A stretch of 6,648 bases of DNA from an uncultured Pseudomonadota bacterium (GTDB taxonomy: Bacteria > SAR324 > NAC60-12): the NCBI GenBank assembly GCA_913052275.1, contig CAJXDX010000100.1, positions 1-6,648 of the forward strand, given 5' to 3'. Position 1 is the stretch's first letter; each line of letters starts with the position of its first letter. Positions 1 to 5,495 of this stretch are shown one piece after another. The translations under genes were made by a program, and so were the position numbers. Under the pieces are notes generated by a model. That model was not told where the DNA came from, searched no databases, and saw nothing but the letters and a program-made list of their open reading frames with translations.

Positions 1-59
1 GCCAGCGTGGTGGCGACTCCCGGTTTACCTTCGGCTTCGGTGTGAGTCGTCAGCTTTAA
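1..59 (+). CDS. C-terminal end of an unidentified gene, possibly an outer-membrane beta-barrel protein (partial)
   Basis: The third forward frame is open from the window edge to a TAA at 57-59 and gives about 18 residues ending FTFGFGVSRQL. The alternating hydrophobic/aromatic and small residues (F-T-F-G-F-G-V) are what the last transmembrane strand of an outer-membrane barrel looks like, although such proteins usually end in Phe or Tyr and this one ends in Leu. Nothing upstream is visible, so the family cannot be named. It faces the minus-strand operon convergently. The reading as a gene end rests on composition and a well-placed stop only; chance openness over 18 codons is quite possible. 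Confidence 0.33.
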   Translation, partial: QRGGDSRFTFGFGVSRQL

Positions 60-94
60 CTGTCAATTACACTGCATTCCCCTTGACGAATTTG

Positions 95-114
95 AAAACC
101 AGCCCTGCTGTTTT
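95..114. terminator. Weak candidate bidirectional terminator between convergent genes
   Basis: AAAA-C-CAGC, a three-base loop CCT, then GCTG-TTTT forms a short stem with one bulged C, flanked by an A run on one side and a T run on the other, so each strand reads as a hairpin followed by U residues. It lies 36 bases after the stop of the plus-strand gene fragment and about 200 bases after the amidase stop on the minus strand. The GC core is only four pairs, so it would be a poor terminator on its own. Confidence 0.28.
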
Positions 115-273
115 ATTAAAGTTCCCAAAAATGGACTCGGTAATATAAATATGAGGCTGGAAAATAGAGGTATCGCTTTGGTGGACGGATAAAGAAGGCC
201 TGCAGGAAGGTTCATCTAAACTATACAGGAAGCCCTCCTAACAAACCATACTCCTGATGTGTTCATCTTAATA

Positions 274-293
274 CAGACCCTGCCGGTTGTCTG
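274..293 (-). other. Short hairpin just downstream of the amidase stop
   Basis: CAGAC and GTCTG pair as five bases around a ten-base loop in which CC/GG can add two more pairs. It begins 19 bases after the amidase stop codon, where an operon-end structure would be expected, but no U tract follows it on the minus strand. It may be a 3'-end stabilising hairpin, part of a Rho-dependent end, or chance. No better terminator is visible in 60-311. Confidence 0.2.
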
Positions 294-311
294 GATAAAG
301 GTTTAAGAATA

Positions 312-1637
312 TCAGCCGTTTAATCTGCTTAAAAGACAGTTTGCAGTACGCAACAGTCGGGCATCATCATTCTTTGCCCCAACAAGCTGTGTCCCAATAG
401 GCATTCCGTTTTCACCAACGAAAATCGGTATATTAAGTGAGGGTACTCCACAGAAGGTCCAGATGGTGCAAAAAGACGGATCCCCTGTATTGTCCAGTCC
501 TACCGGTGCTTCGCCTGGTACAGATGGAGTGAGGAGGGCATCATATTCATTGAACAGCTCTTCAAGTGTGACGTCCAGAATTGCCTGTTGCGCAATGGCT
601 TTTTGATAAGCAACAGCTGTATAGCTTTTCCCGCGTTCAATCTGTCCACGCAGAGAATCACTTAACAGATCCTTTCCAGTTTCATATTCTTTTTCATAAT
701 TGTAAGCTATGTCAGCTTCCATCACTATTTTATGGTGATCAAAAACATGATTGAATGAAGGGGATAGTTCAACTTCCTCAATATTCTCACCCAGCGTTTC
801 ACATAGTTCCTGATGTGCCTCCCTGCATATTACATCTGCACGGTCCCAGACTGGTGTTTTTACAAAACCGATTTTTGGAGGCATTGGCGGTTCTTCTGCA
901 GCAACAGATAACAGGAGAGGAGGAGTACGAAGAGTGGTAGAGGGGTCTGTTACGTCATAACCTGCCAGCACTTGTGTCAGCAAGGCCACATCCTCCGTTG
1001 TTCTTGCAAATACACCTAACTGGTCGAGCGGTACTGATTGTGTAAGAACTCCGGTACGAGGAATCATTCCGAACGAAGGCTTGAAGCCAAATACACCGCA
1101 AAAAGCTGCAGGACGAATTATAGAGCCATTTGTCTGGCTGCCCAGTGCAATCGGCACCATATTAGAAGAGACAGCTGCCGCCGATCCGCTTGACGAACCG
1201 CCTGGTGTGCGGTTTGGATCATGGGGGTTTTTTGTTTTTCCAGGGGAATAAGTTGCAAGCTCCGTCGTCACGGTTTTTCCCATGATAACTGCCCCGGCCT
1301 GACGCAGGCGGCTTACCACCCATGCATCCTTGAAAGGGACTCGGCCAGCGTGTATAGGTGTTCCCAATTCTGTAGGTATATGGGCTGTGTCAATTATGTC
1401 CTTTATACCTGCCGGAATTCCATGCAATGGTCCAATTGGACCGCCATCCTGTCGTATAATATCAAGTTTGCGTGCCTGATCCAGGGCATAGTCGGAATTT
1501 AAGTACGACCAGGCTTCTATTGCGCCATCAACCTGTTCTACCCGTTCAAGGCAGGCTTGAACTAATTCTTCGGAAGTTATCTCGCCTTTGCTTATTTTTT
1601 CACCCGCCTGGGTGGCCGATAGGTCACTTAGGGACAT
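312..1637 (-). CDS. Amidase-signature family hydrolase
   Basis: A 441-residue cytoplasmic enzyme of the amidase signature (AS) family, complete at both ends and of normal length. These enzymes hydrolyse a carboxamide or related C-N bond, releasing ammonia or an amine, with a Lys-cisSer-Ser triad. The visible triad is Lys79 in GIPAGIKD, Ser148 as the first serine of GGSSSGS, and Ser172 in GSQTNGSII; the 24-residue spacing between the two serines matches the family as I recall it from fatty acid amide hydrolase. The core continues RPAAFCGVFGFKPSFG, and the C-terminal motif FCGVPSLNIP (about 395-404) is also present. No signal peptide is seen. It is the last gene of the TRAP operon, starting 18 bases after the small membrane protein stop. 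No Shine-Dalgarno sequence is visible before its ATG, so translation may be coupled to the upstream gene. The substrate cannot be read from sequence. It is not the GatA subunit of the tRNA amidotransferase on context: no gatB or gatC is nearby and a transporter is. Confidence 0.93.
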   Translation of the reverse strand: MSLSDLSATQAGEKISKGEITSEELVQACLERVEQVDGAIEAWSYLNSDYALDQARKLDIIRQDGGPIGPLHGIPAGIKDIIDTAHIPTELGTPIHAGRVPFKDAWVVSRLRQAGAVIMGKTVTTELATYSPGKTKNPHDPNRTPGGSSSGSAAAVSSNMVPIALGSQTNGSIIRPAAFCGVFGFKPSFGMIPRTGVLTQSVPLDQLGVFARTTEDVALLTQVLAGYDVTDPSTTLRTPPLLLSVAAEEPPMPPKIGFVKTPVWDRADVICREAHQELCETLGENIEEVELSPSFNHVFDHHKIVMEADIAYNYEKEYETGKDLLSDSLRGQIERGKSYTAVAYQKAIAQQAILDVTLEELFNEYDALLTPSVPGEAPVGLDNTGDPSFCTIWTFCGVPSLNIPIFVGENGMPIGTQLVGAKNDDARLLRTANCLLSRLNG

Positions 1638-1655
1638 GAAAGTGGAAATACTTGA

Positions 1656-1853
1656 CTACTTTTTGCGGATGCAGGAATCCCAGAAGTCATAGTAGACAAG
1701 TGGCAGAACAGAGATGCATATTACCCAAAATGGAAGACCCCCCCAGAACCCTGCAGCCCCGGAAGAAATGCTCTCAGCCAGTCCGAGAACAAATATGGTA
1801 ACGATAAATGATCCGAGCAACCCGGAAATTTTTTCATCAAGTGTTTTATTCAT
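1656..1853 (-). CDS. Small two-helix membrane protein inside the TRAP operon, function unknown
   Basis: A 65-residue protein that I cannot assign to a named family. It has a short charged N-terminus (MNKTLDEK), a first hydrophobic segment at about 11-29, a Gly/Ser-rich turn (SSGAAGFWGG, about 30-39), a second hydrophobic segment at about 40-56, and a charged tail (YYDFWDSCIRKK). Positive charges at the C-terminus suggest that end is cytoplasmic. The ATG is preceded by GGAG with a 10-base spacer, which supports a real start. It sits 35 bases after the large-permease stop and 18 bases before the amidase start, all on the same strand, so it is almost certainly co-transcribed. By position it could be an accessory subunit or a stabilising factor for the transporter; a membrane anchor for the amidase is another possibility. 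The coding call is good; any role is inference. Confidence 0.75.
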   Translation of the reverse strand: MNKTLDEKISGLLGSFIVTIFVLGLAESISSGAAGFWGGLPFWVICISVLPLVYYDFWDSCIRKK

Positions 1854-1888
1854 AACTTTAGCACTCCAATTTATGAGTTACATGGATA

Positions 1889-3256
1889 TCAAGGAATGTA
1901 TTTTCCGAACAGTACATCAGGCAGCCACAATGCTATTCCAGGGAACAAATACATAAGGATCATGATCCCAATGACGATGGCGAGGTAGGGCATGATGCCT
2001 CTGAAAATATCCATCAGTTCAATTTTGTTCCCTAAAACCCCTTTCAGATAATAGGCAGACATGGCCATAGGTGGAGTCAGGAATGAGGTCTGCAGGTTGA
2101 GAGCGACCAGCATCGCGAAGAAATATGGGTTAACCCCAAAGGTAGGAAGCATAGGCAGAAAGATCGGCACGAAAATGATCAGGATTTCCGACCATTCCAG
2201 GGGCCAGCCAAGAAGGAAGATGATGATCTGCACCAGGACCAGGAACTGCCAGGGGGCTAGATTAAATCCGAGAATGAAATGCTCTATAATTTCATGACCG
2301 CCAAGATAGGAGAATACAGACGCAAAAGTCCACGAGCCGACGAACAGCCAGCATACCATTGCTGTGGCTTTCGCTGTAAGGTAAACCGAGTCCTTGAGCA
2401 TTGCCCAATCGAAGGAGCCGTATAAATAAGCCAGCACGAGCCCACCAAATGCCCCCATTGCTGCTGCTTCGGCTGGAGTTGCCAAACCTCCCAGAATGGA
2501 TCCCAGCACCAGCATAATAAGGGCTGTCAAGGGGACGAAGGAGGTCAGTAGTTGCCAGTAGACAACACGTCTGGGAGGAACATCCTCTTCAAGCGGTTTC
2601 GGCGCAATAGACGGATTTATCATTACCCGTACTATGACATAGACAATGTATGAGCCCGCCAGCAGAAGCCCGGGGATCATTGCTGCAGCATACAAACGCA
2701 ACGGAGATAATTCAGCGATGGCACCATAGACAATTAGCATGATGGACGGCGGAATCAGAATTCCAAGCGTACCGCCAGAACAGATTACGCCTGCAGAGAA
2801 GCTTTTGTCATAATTAGCCCTGATCATTGCAGGAAAAGCCAGCAGACCCATCAGGGTGACCACTGCACCAACGATACCACTGGCCGTTGAAAACACCGCA
2901 CAAGTGATCAAGGCGGCAATTGCCATGGACCCGGGTAGATTCCGCGCGGCCATCTGCAGGGAGTAGAAAAGCTTATTGACAATGTTGGCGCGCTCAACAA
3001 CATAACCCATAAACAGGAACAGCGGAATCGCAACAAGAGTATCATTTTCCATCACTGAATAGGTATTCTGGTTCAGCAGATAGAAAATATTGTTGTTAAG
3101 GGCATCGCTGATTGTGCTGATGCTCCCGGCATCATGATAAGCGTAAAATCCAAAGAAAACTCCCATAGCCAACAGGGTGAAGGCAACTGGGAATCCTAAC
3201 AGCACCATCAAGATGAAGGTCGAAAGCATCAGAAGTGCGACTTCGGGATTTGTCAT
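1889..3256 (-). CDS. dctM: TRAP transporter large permease subunit (DctM type)
   Basis: The 455-residue ion-translocating subunit of a tripartite ATP-independent periplasmic (TRAP) transporter in the inner membrane, where it works with DctQ and the binding protein to import an organic acid, usually with sodium. It is hydrophobic throughout and begins with the usual PEVALLMLSTFILMVLLGFPVAF pattern in shortened form (residues 4-26). Two motifs fit the tips of the two re-entrant hairpins: GGTLGILIPPSI at 161-172 and QTSFLTPP at 389-396. GLATPAEAAAMGAFGG at 257-272 is the family's central conserved stretch. It is somewhat longer than a classic DctM of about 425-430 residues, with extra sequence in the polar loop around 215-235 (PSIAPKPLEEDVPPRR). 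The start is fixed by an in-frame TGA a few codons upstream, yet no Shine-Dalgarno sequence precedes it, so initiation is probably weak. It follows dctQ after 45 bases. The symbol denotes the family, not a proven C4-dicarboxylate substrate. Confidence 0.95.
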   Translation of the reverse strand: MTNPEVALLMLSTFILMVLLGFPVAFTLLAMGVFFGFYAYHDAGSISTISDALNNNIFYLLNQNTYSVMENDTLVAIPLFLFMGYVVERANIVNKLFYSLQMAARNLPGSMAIAALITCAVFSTASGIVGAVVTLMGLLAFPAMIRANYDKSFSAGVICSGGTLGILIPPSIMLIVYGAIAELSPLRLYAAAMIPGLLLAGSYIVYVIVRVMINPSIAPKPLEEDVPPRRVVYWQLLTSFVPLTALIMLVLGSILGGLATPAEAAAMGAFGGLVLAYLYGSFDWAMLKDSVYLTAKATAMVCWLFVGSWTFASVFSYLGGHEIIEHFILGFNLAPWQFLVLVQIIIFLLGWPLEWSEILIIFVPIFLPMLPTFGVNPYFFAMLVALNLQTSFLTPPMAMSAYYLKGVLGNKIELMDIFRGIMPYLAIVIGIMILMYLFPGIALWLPDVLFGKYIP

Positions 3257-3301
3257 TAGAGAAAGTACTCAGTTTAAAAAGGGAGGTTTTTGAAAACAGG
3301 T

Positions 3302-3877
3302 TTAATCAATTTTGAGCTCCTTTGCCTGACCAACAAGCAGATCTTCTGTTTCACGGGAATCCTGCTGACGAGACAGCCATTCATTGTTTTTCATCGCAAG
3401 ATAACAGCGCATGCATTCTGCCACGCCTTGTACAATAAACAACCCTCCTGCCAATGGAATTAGGCTTTTAAAGAAGTAAATCTGTATTCGAGCCGGACTG
3501 TTCCAGCTGACTTCTTTATAACGCCATGAATCTGAGGCAATCTCATAACCGAACCAGAACAGTGCCATCATTCCTGGAAAAAAGAAGAGGATATATAAAA
3601 TAATATCAACGAGGGCCTGCCAACGCGGTTGAAGGAAACGATAAACCACATCAGCGCGAACATGTGTGTCCTGGGCTAGAGCATAAGGTCCGGCCACAAG
3701 GAATAATGCTCCGTACATTTGCACCATCATGTCAAATGCCCATACCGTAGGTGCATTTATGACATAACGAACAAAAACTTCATAGGCCACAGAAAGTGTC
3801 AGAATTAAAATGCACCAACCGAATGAGCGTCCAATCCAAATGCTTAATCGTTCTATTGCATGAATAATGGGAATCAA
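3302..3877 (-). CDS. dctQ: TRAP transporter small permease subunit (DctQ type)
   Basis: The 191-residue small membrane subunit that pairs with DctM to scaffold the TRAP permease. Four membrane segments are visible at about 19-38, 51-68, 89-112 and 134-161, with an amphipathic N-terminus and a polar, charged C-terminal tail after about 170. Family hallmarks include VRYVINAP at 36-43 and HVRADVVYR at 72-80, just after the second helix. The start codon is TTG: an in-frame TAA lies two codons upstream and no ATG is available until deep inside the second helix. AGGAG at 3887-3891 with a nine-base spacer supports TTG. It lies 113 bases after the binding-protein stop, across a strong hairpin, and 45 bases before dctM. 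A rare start codon behind a hairpin is consistent with lower output of permease than of binding protein. Confidence 0.92.
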   Translation of the reverse strand: MIPIIHAIERLSIWIGRSFGWCILILTLSVAYEVFVRYVINAPTVWAFDMMVQMYGALFLVAGPYALAQDTHVRADVVYRFLQPRWQALVDIILYILFFFPGMMALFWFGYEIASDSWRYKEVSWNSPARIQIYFFKSLIPLAGGLFIVQGVAECMRCYLAMKNNEWLSRQQDSRETEDLLVGQAKELKID

Positions 3878-3886
3878 GGATTATTT

Positions 3887-3891
3887 CTCCT
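3887..3891 (-). promoter_or_regulatory. Ribosome binding site that fixes the TTG start of dctQ
   Basis: AGGAG on the minus strand lies nine bases before the TTG at 3877. With the in-frame stop just upstream, this is what decides the start. Confidence 0.6.
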
Positions 3892-3914
3892 AATTTTTGA
3901 ACAAACCTGCATAT

Positions 3915-3944
3915 TGAAGGGACAGCACAAAAACTGTCCCTTCA
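3915..3944 (-). promoter_or_regulatory. Perfect 11-bp intercistronic hairpin between the binding protein and dctQ
   Basis: TGAAGGGACAG and CTGTCCCTTCA are exact reverse complements separated by an eight-base loop. On the minus-strand transcript the loop is U-rich and the stem is followed by AUAUGC rather than a U tract, so it is not a standard intrinsic terminator. It begins 46 bases after the binding-protein stop and ends 37 bases before the dctQ start. Hairpins in this position in binding-protein-dependent transport operons commonly block 3' exonucleases and raise the amount of binding-protein message over permease message. That role is inferred here; the structure itself is read directly. 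Confidence 0.72.
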
Positions 3945-3956
3945 TAATTGATTATC

Positions 3957-3977
3957 CCTGCAAAATCATATCGCAGG
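3957..3977 (-). other. Small second stem downstream of the binding-protein gene
   Basis: CCTGC and GCAGG pair across an 11-base loop. It lies between the binding-protein stop and the larger hairpin at 3915-3944 and may help shape the 3' end of the message. Five pairs is weak and could be chance. Confidence 0.22.
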
Positions 3978-3978
3978 A

Positions 3979-3992
3979 AATCAAATTTGATT
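3979..3992. repeat. Perfect 14-base palindrome overlapping the binding-protein stop codon
   Basis: AATCAAATTTGATT equals its own reverse complement and includes two bases of the TAA stop. It is AT-rich with no loop, so it is a DNA dyad more than an RNA hairpin. No function is evident. Confidence 0.35.
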
Positions 3993-5127
3993 AACCGAAG
4001 TGATGATTGTACGCAATACCGTAATCAGGCTGATTCAGTAGCAGGTAGTTCATAACCTTCTTGGCATAAGTCTTCTGCGACTTGACCACCTTGGCGAAGA
4101 ACGGATCTTGTGCGGAAATCCGGTTCACCACCATATCCCACGCCTTCAATTGATCTTTCATGACCGAATCCGGCGTACGGAAAACGTTGACACCATGCTT
4201 TTGTTTCAGTTTGATCAGATCATCTGCATAACGGAGGGTGTTGTGCCAATAAAAGTTAGAATTTTCAGCTTCCGAGGCATATTCAAGAATCGCCTGCTGC
4301 TCCTTCGAAAGAGAATTAAATTTTCTCGCGTTGAAGGTGACTTCGAAGCATTCCTGGGACTGGTGGAAGCTGGCCAGGTGATAGTGCTTGGAAACATCCT
4401 GCATGCCGAAGTCACTGTCGGAAGTCGGGTTGTTGAACTCGGCCGCATCGATCAGGCCGCTCTTCATCGCCGGCTGAATTTCGCCACCCGGCAGCTGAAC
4501 AACAGACAAGCCCATTTCATTCATAACGTCAGCCGCCAAGCCAACGGTACGGTACTTCAGGCCCTTCATCTGGGAAGATCTACTGATCTGTTCCTTGAAC
4601 CATCCCAGCGGCTGTGCCGGCATCGGGCTGTTGAAGAAGCTGACCAGGTTAAGTCCCAGGCTGCCCATCAATTCGTTGAACAGGTCCAAGCCGCCACCAT
4701 AGTGAATCCAGCCGAGCATCTCCTGCGCCGACCATCCGAAGCAGGGGCCGGTTCCGAACAGGGACGCCGCCGGTGACTTGGAATACCAGTACGCAGGCAC
4801 ATAGTGAGCGCCATCAAGGACGCCACGGTGGACGGCATCCTGCATCTGGCTGGTTTTAACAACGGAGTTAACAGATAACAGGTCGATCTTCAGACCACCA
4901 CCGGCCATTTTGTTGACTCGATCGACATAGCTTTTAGCATTCTCGAGAAAAATGCCTCCGCCCCAGGCAGCCTGAACTTTGAGGACTGTGGCGGCCTTGG
5001 GAATATTCGGTACGCCCAAAGTTCCTGCTGCAGCAACACCTGCGACTGCAGCACCCTTCATAAATTTACGGCGTGAAACAACTTCTTTTTTTGATGTTTT
5101 TGCATCAACTGATATTTTTTTAGTCAT
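3991..5127 (-). CDS. dctP: TRAP transporter periplasmic substrate-binding protein, TakP-like, Tat-exported
   Basis: The 378-residue solute receptor of the TRAP system. It carries a twin-arginine signal, SRRKFMK at 18-24, then a hydrophobic Ala/Gly stretch, with likely cleavage after PKA (Ala45); export would be folded, by Tat. The mature part follows the DctP fold. Gln172, Arg193 and Glu230 have the same mutual spacing (21 and 37 residues) as Gln156, Arg177 and Glu214 of the 2-oxoacid receptor TakP as I recall it, where Arg binds the carboxylate and Gln/Glu hold a sodium ion. The GEIQPAMKSGLIDAAE stretch at 215-230 is typical of that branch. The usual Trp after Glu is Phe231 here, followed by NNPTSD in place of the common Gly-Pro-Tyr pattern, so the ligand may differ from pyruvate. 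The ATG has a strong GGAGG site at 5135-5139 with a seven-base spacer. The body of the gene is richer in G+C and in AAG lysine codons than its neighbours, fitting high expression. A 2-oxo- or 2-hydroxyacid ligand is likely, not proven. Confidence 0.93.
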   Translation of the reverse strand: MTKKISVDAKTSKKEVVSRRKFMKGAAVAGVAAAGTLGVPNIPKAATVLKVQAAWGGGIFLENAKSYVDRVNKMAGGGLKIDLLSVNSVVKTSQMQDAVHRGVLDGAHYVPAYWYSKSPAASLFGTGPCFGWSAQEMLGWIHYGGGLDLFNELMGSLGLNLVSFFNSPMPAQPLGWFKEQISRSSQMKGLKYRTVGLAADVMNEMGLSVVQLPGGEIQPAMKSGLIDAAEFNNPTSDSDFGMQDVSKHYHLASFHQSQECFEVTFNARKFNSLSKEQQAILEYASEAENSNFYWHNTLRYADDLIKLKQKHGVNVFRTPDSVMKDQLKAWDMVVNRISAQDPFFAKVVKSQKTYAKKVMNYLLLNQPDYGIAYNHHFG

Positions 5128-5134
5128 ACTTTAT

Positions 5135-5139
5135 CCTCC
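5135..5139 (-). promoter_or_regulatory. Strong ribosome binding site of the binding-protein gene
   Basis: GGAGG on the minus strand with a seven-base spacer to the ATG at 5127. It is the best Shine-Dalgarno sequence in the operon, in contrast to the absent or weak sites before dctM and the amidase. Confidence 0.75.
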
Positions 5140-5147
5140 ATTTTTGA

Positions 5148-5270
5148 TTAATTCCGGCGCTTCCTGCCCCTGACCGGATTAGATTTTAAGACACTGAAAT
5201 GGCCAATCAAACTGCCAATAAAGTGTCTTGAAGGGAGAAAATTTTGATCACTAAGCAGGATCTCCTTCAT
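5148..5270 (-). CDS. Possible 40-codon leader ORF upstream of the binding-protein gene
   Basis: ATG at 5270 opens a frame of 40 codons ending in TAA at 5150-5148, 20 bases before the binding-protein ATG. The peptide starts MKEILLSDQNF and ends with a basic tail, RGRKRRN. A GAGGAA sequence precedes the ATG by about seven bases, a usable ribosome site. The frame spans the leader stem at 5188-5229, so ribosome passage would open that stem. This could be a regulatory leader peptide or simply a chance frame; there is no recognised domain, and no run of one codon that would suggest classical attenuation. Confidence 0.22.
   Translation of the reverse strand: MKEILLSDQNFLPSRHFIGSLIGHFSVLKSNPVRGRKRRN
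5188..5229 (-). promoter_or_regulatory. Leader stem-loop upstream of the binding-protein gene
   Basis: AAGACACT (5188-5195) and AGTGTCTT (5222-5229) pair perfectly over eight bases, and a second inner stem TGGC/GCCA (5200-5203 with 5214-5217) closes a ten-base loop. Wobble and A-T pairs can extend the base of the outer stem. No U tract follows on the minus strand, so it is not an intrinsic terminator. It lies in the predicted 5' leader about 60-100 bases before the ATG and could be an RNA control element or an operator. Confidence 0.4.
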
Positions 5271-5359
5271 GACAGGCTTCCTCTAATTCCCCGCAGTATT
5301 GTATTTAGAATTATCAATTAGCATATATAATCACAAACAACAACTTGCGAGGGTTGCCA

Positions 5360-5388
5360 TTTATATAAAGAAAGTCATGTGCGGACAA
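5360..5388 (-). promoter_or_regulatory. Candidate sigma-70 promoter for the TRAP operon
   Basis: On the minus strand TTGTCC (5388-5383, four of six to the -35 consensus) is followed after exactly 17 bases by TATAAA (5365-5360, five of six to the -10 consensus). Transcription would begin near 5352, giving a leader of about 225 bases. AT-rich sequence nearby offers weaker alternatives, so the exact start is uncertain. Confidence 0.42.
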
Positions 5389-5495
5389 TACACAAAAAAA
5401 ATAGTTAATACAAGCATAAAATTCATATTCTTTACAATGAGCGGTTTCCGGTCTGTATTTATAAAATTTACAATTTAACACATTTTGTGGATTTT

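Larger units (their letters stand above)
5128..5495 (-). other. 368-base AT-rich regulatory gap between the dehydrogenase and the TRAP operon
   Basis: No long ORF occurs on either strand. The stretch holds, going down the minus strand, an eight-T run (5401-5394) with no convincing stem before it, a candidate promoter (5360-5388), an AT-rich spacer, a possible 40-codon leader ORF (5270-5148), a leader stem (5188-5229), and the binding-protein ribosome site (5135-5139). The lack of a clear terminator after the dehydrogenase leaves read-through possible. The length and the promoter suggest that the operon also has its own start. Confidence 0.6.

Noticed and set aside
189..214. CCTGCAGG palindrome with flanking GAAGG/GGTTC as a terminator of the operon
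   Set aside because: The core palindrome has no loop, the flanks do not pair in register, and no U tract follows on the minus strand.
755..1502. Two plus-strand open frames opposite the amidase (755-940 and 1221-1502)
   Set aside because: Both are antisense to an intact enzyme with its full catalytic motifs; their translations are low-complexity or Cys-rich without a family pattern and no ribosome site supports them.
312..1637. Reading the amidase as GatA, the tRNA amidotransferase A subunit
   Set aside because: No gatB or gatC gene is adjacent, the nucleophile motif is GSQTNGSII instead of the GatA-type GSDTGGSIR, and the gene is in a transporter operon.
4108..4776. A 222-codon open frame on the plus strand opposite the receptor gene
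   Set aside because: It lies entirely inside a well-supported receptor gene, has no recognisable domain, and is explained by that gene's G+C-rich codon use, which removes stops on the other strand.
5347..5358. A sigma-54-like TGGCAAC...GCAAG sequence on the minus strand upstream of the receptor gene
   Set aside because: The GG and GC elements are eight bases apart instead of the ten required, and they sit inside the better sigma-70 candidate's start region.
5394..5401. Eight-T run on the minus strand as the dehydrogenase terminator
   Set aside because: The sequence before it is AT-rich and I could not form a GC-containing stem next to the T run.
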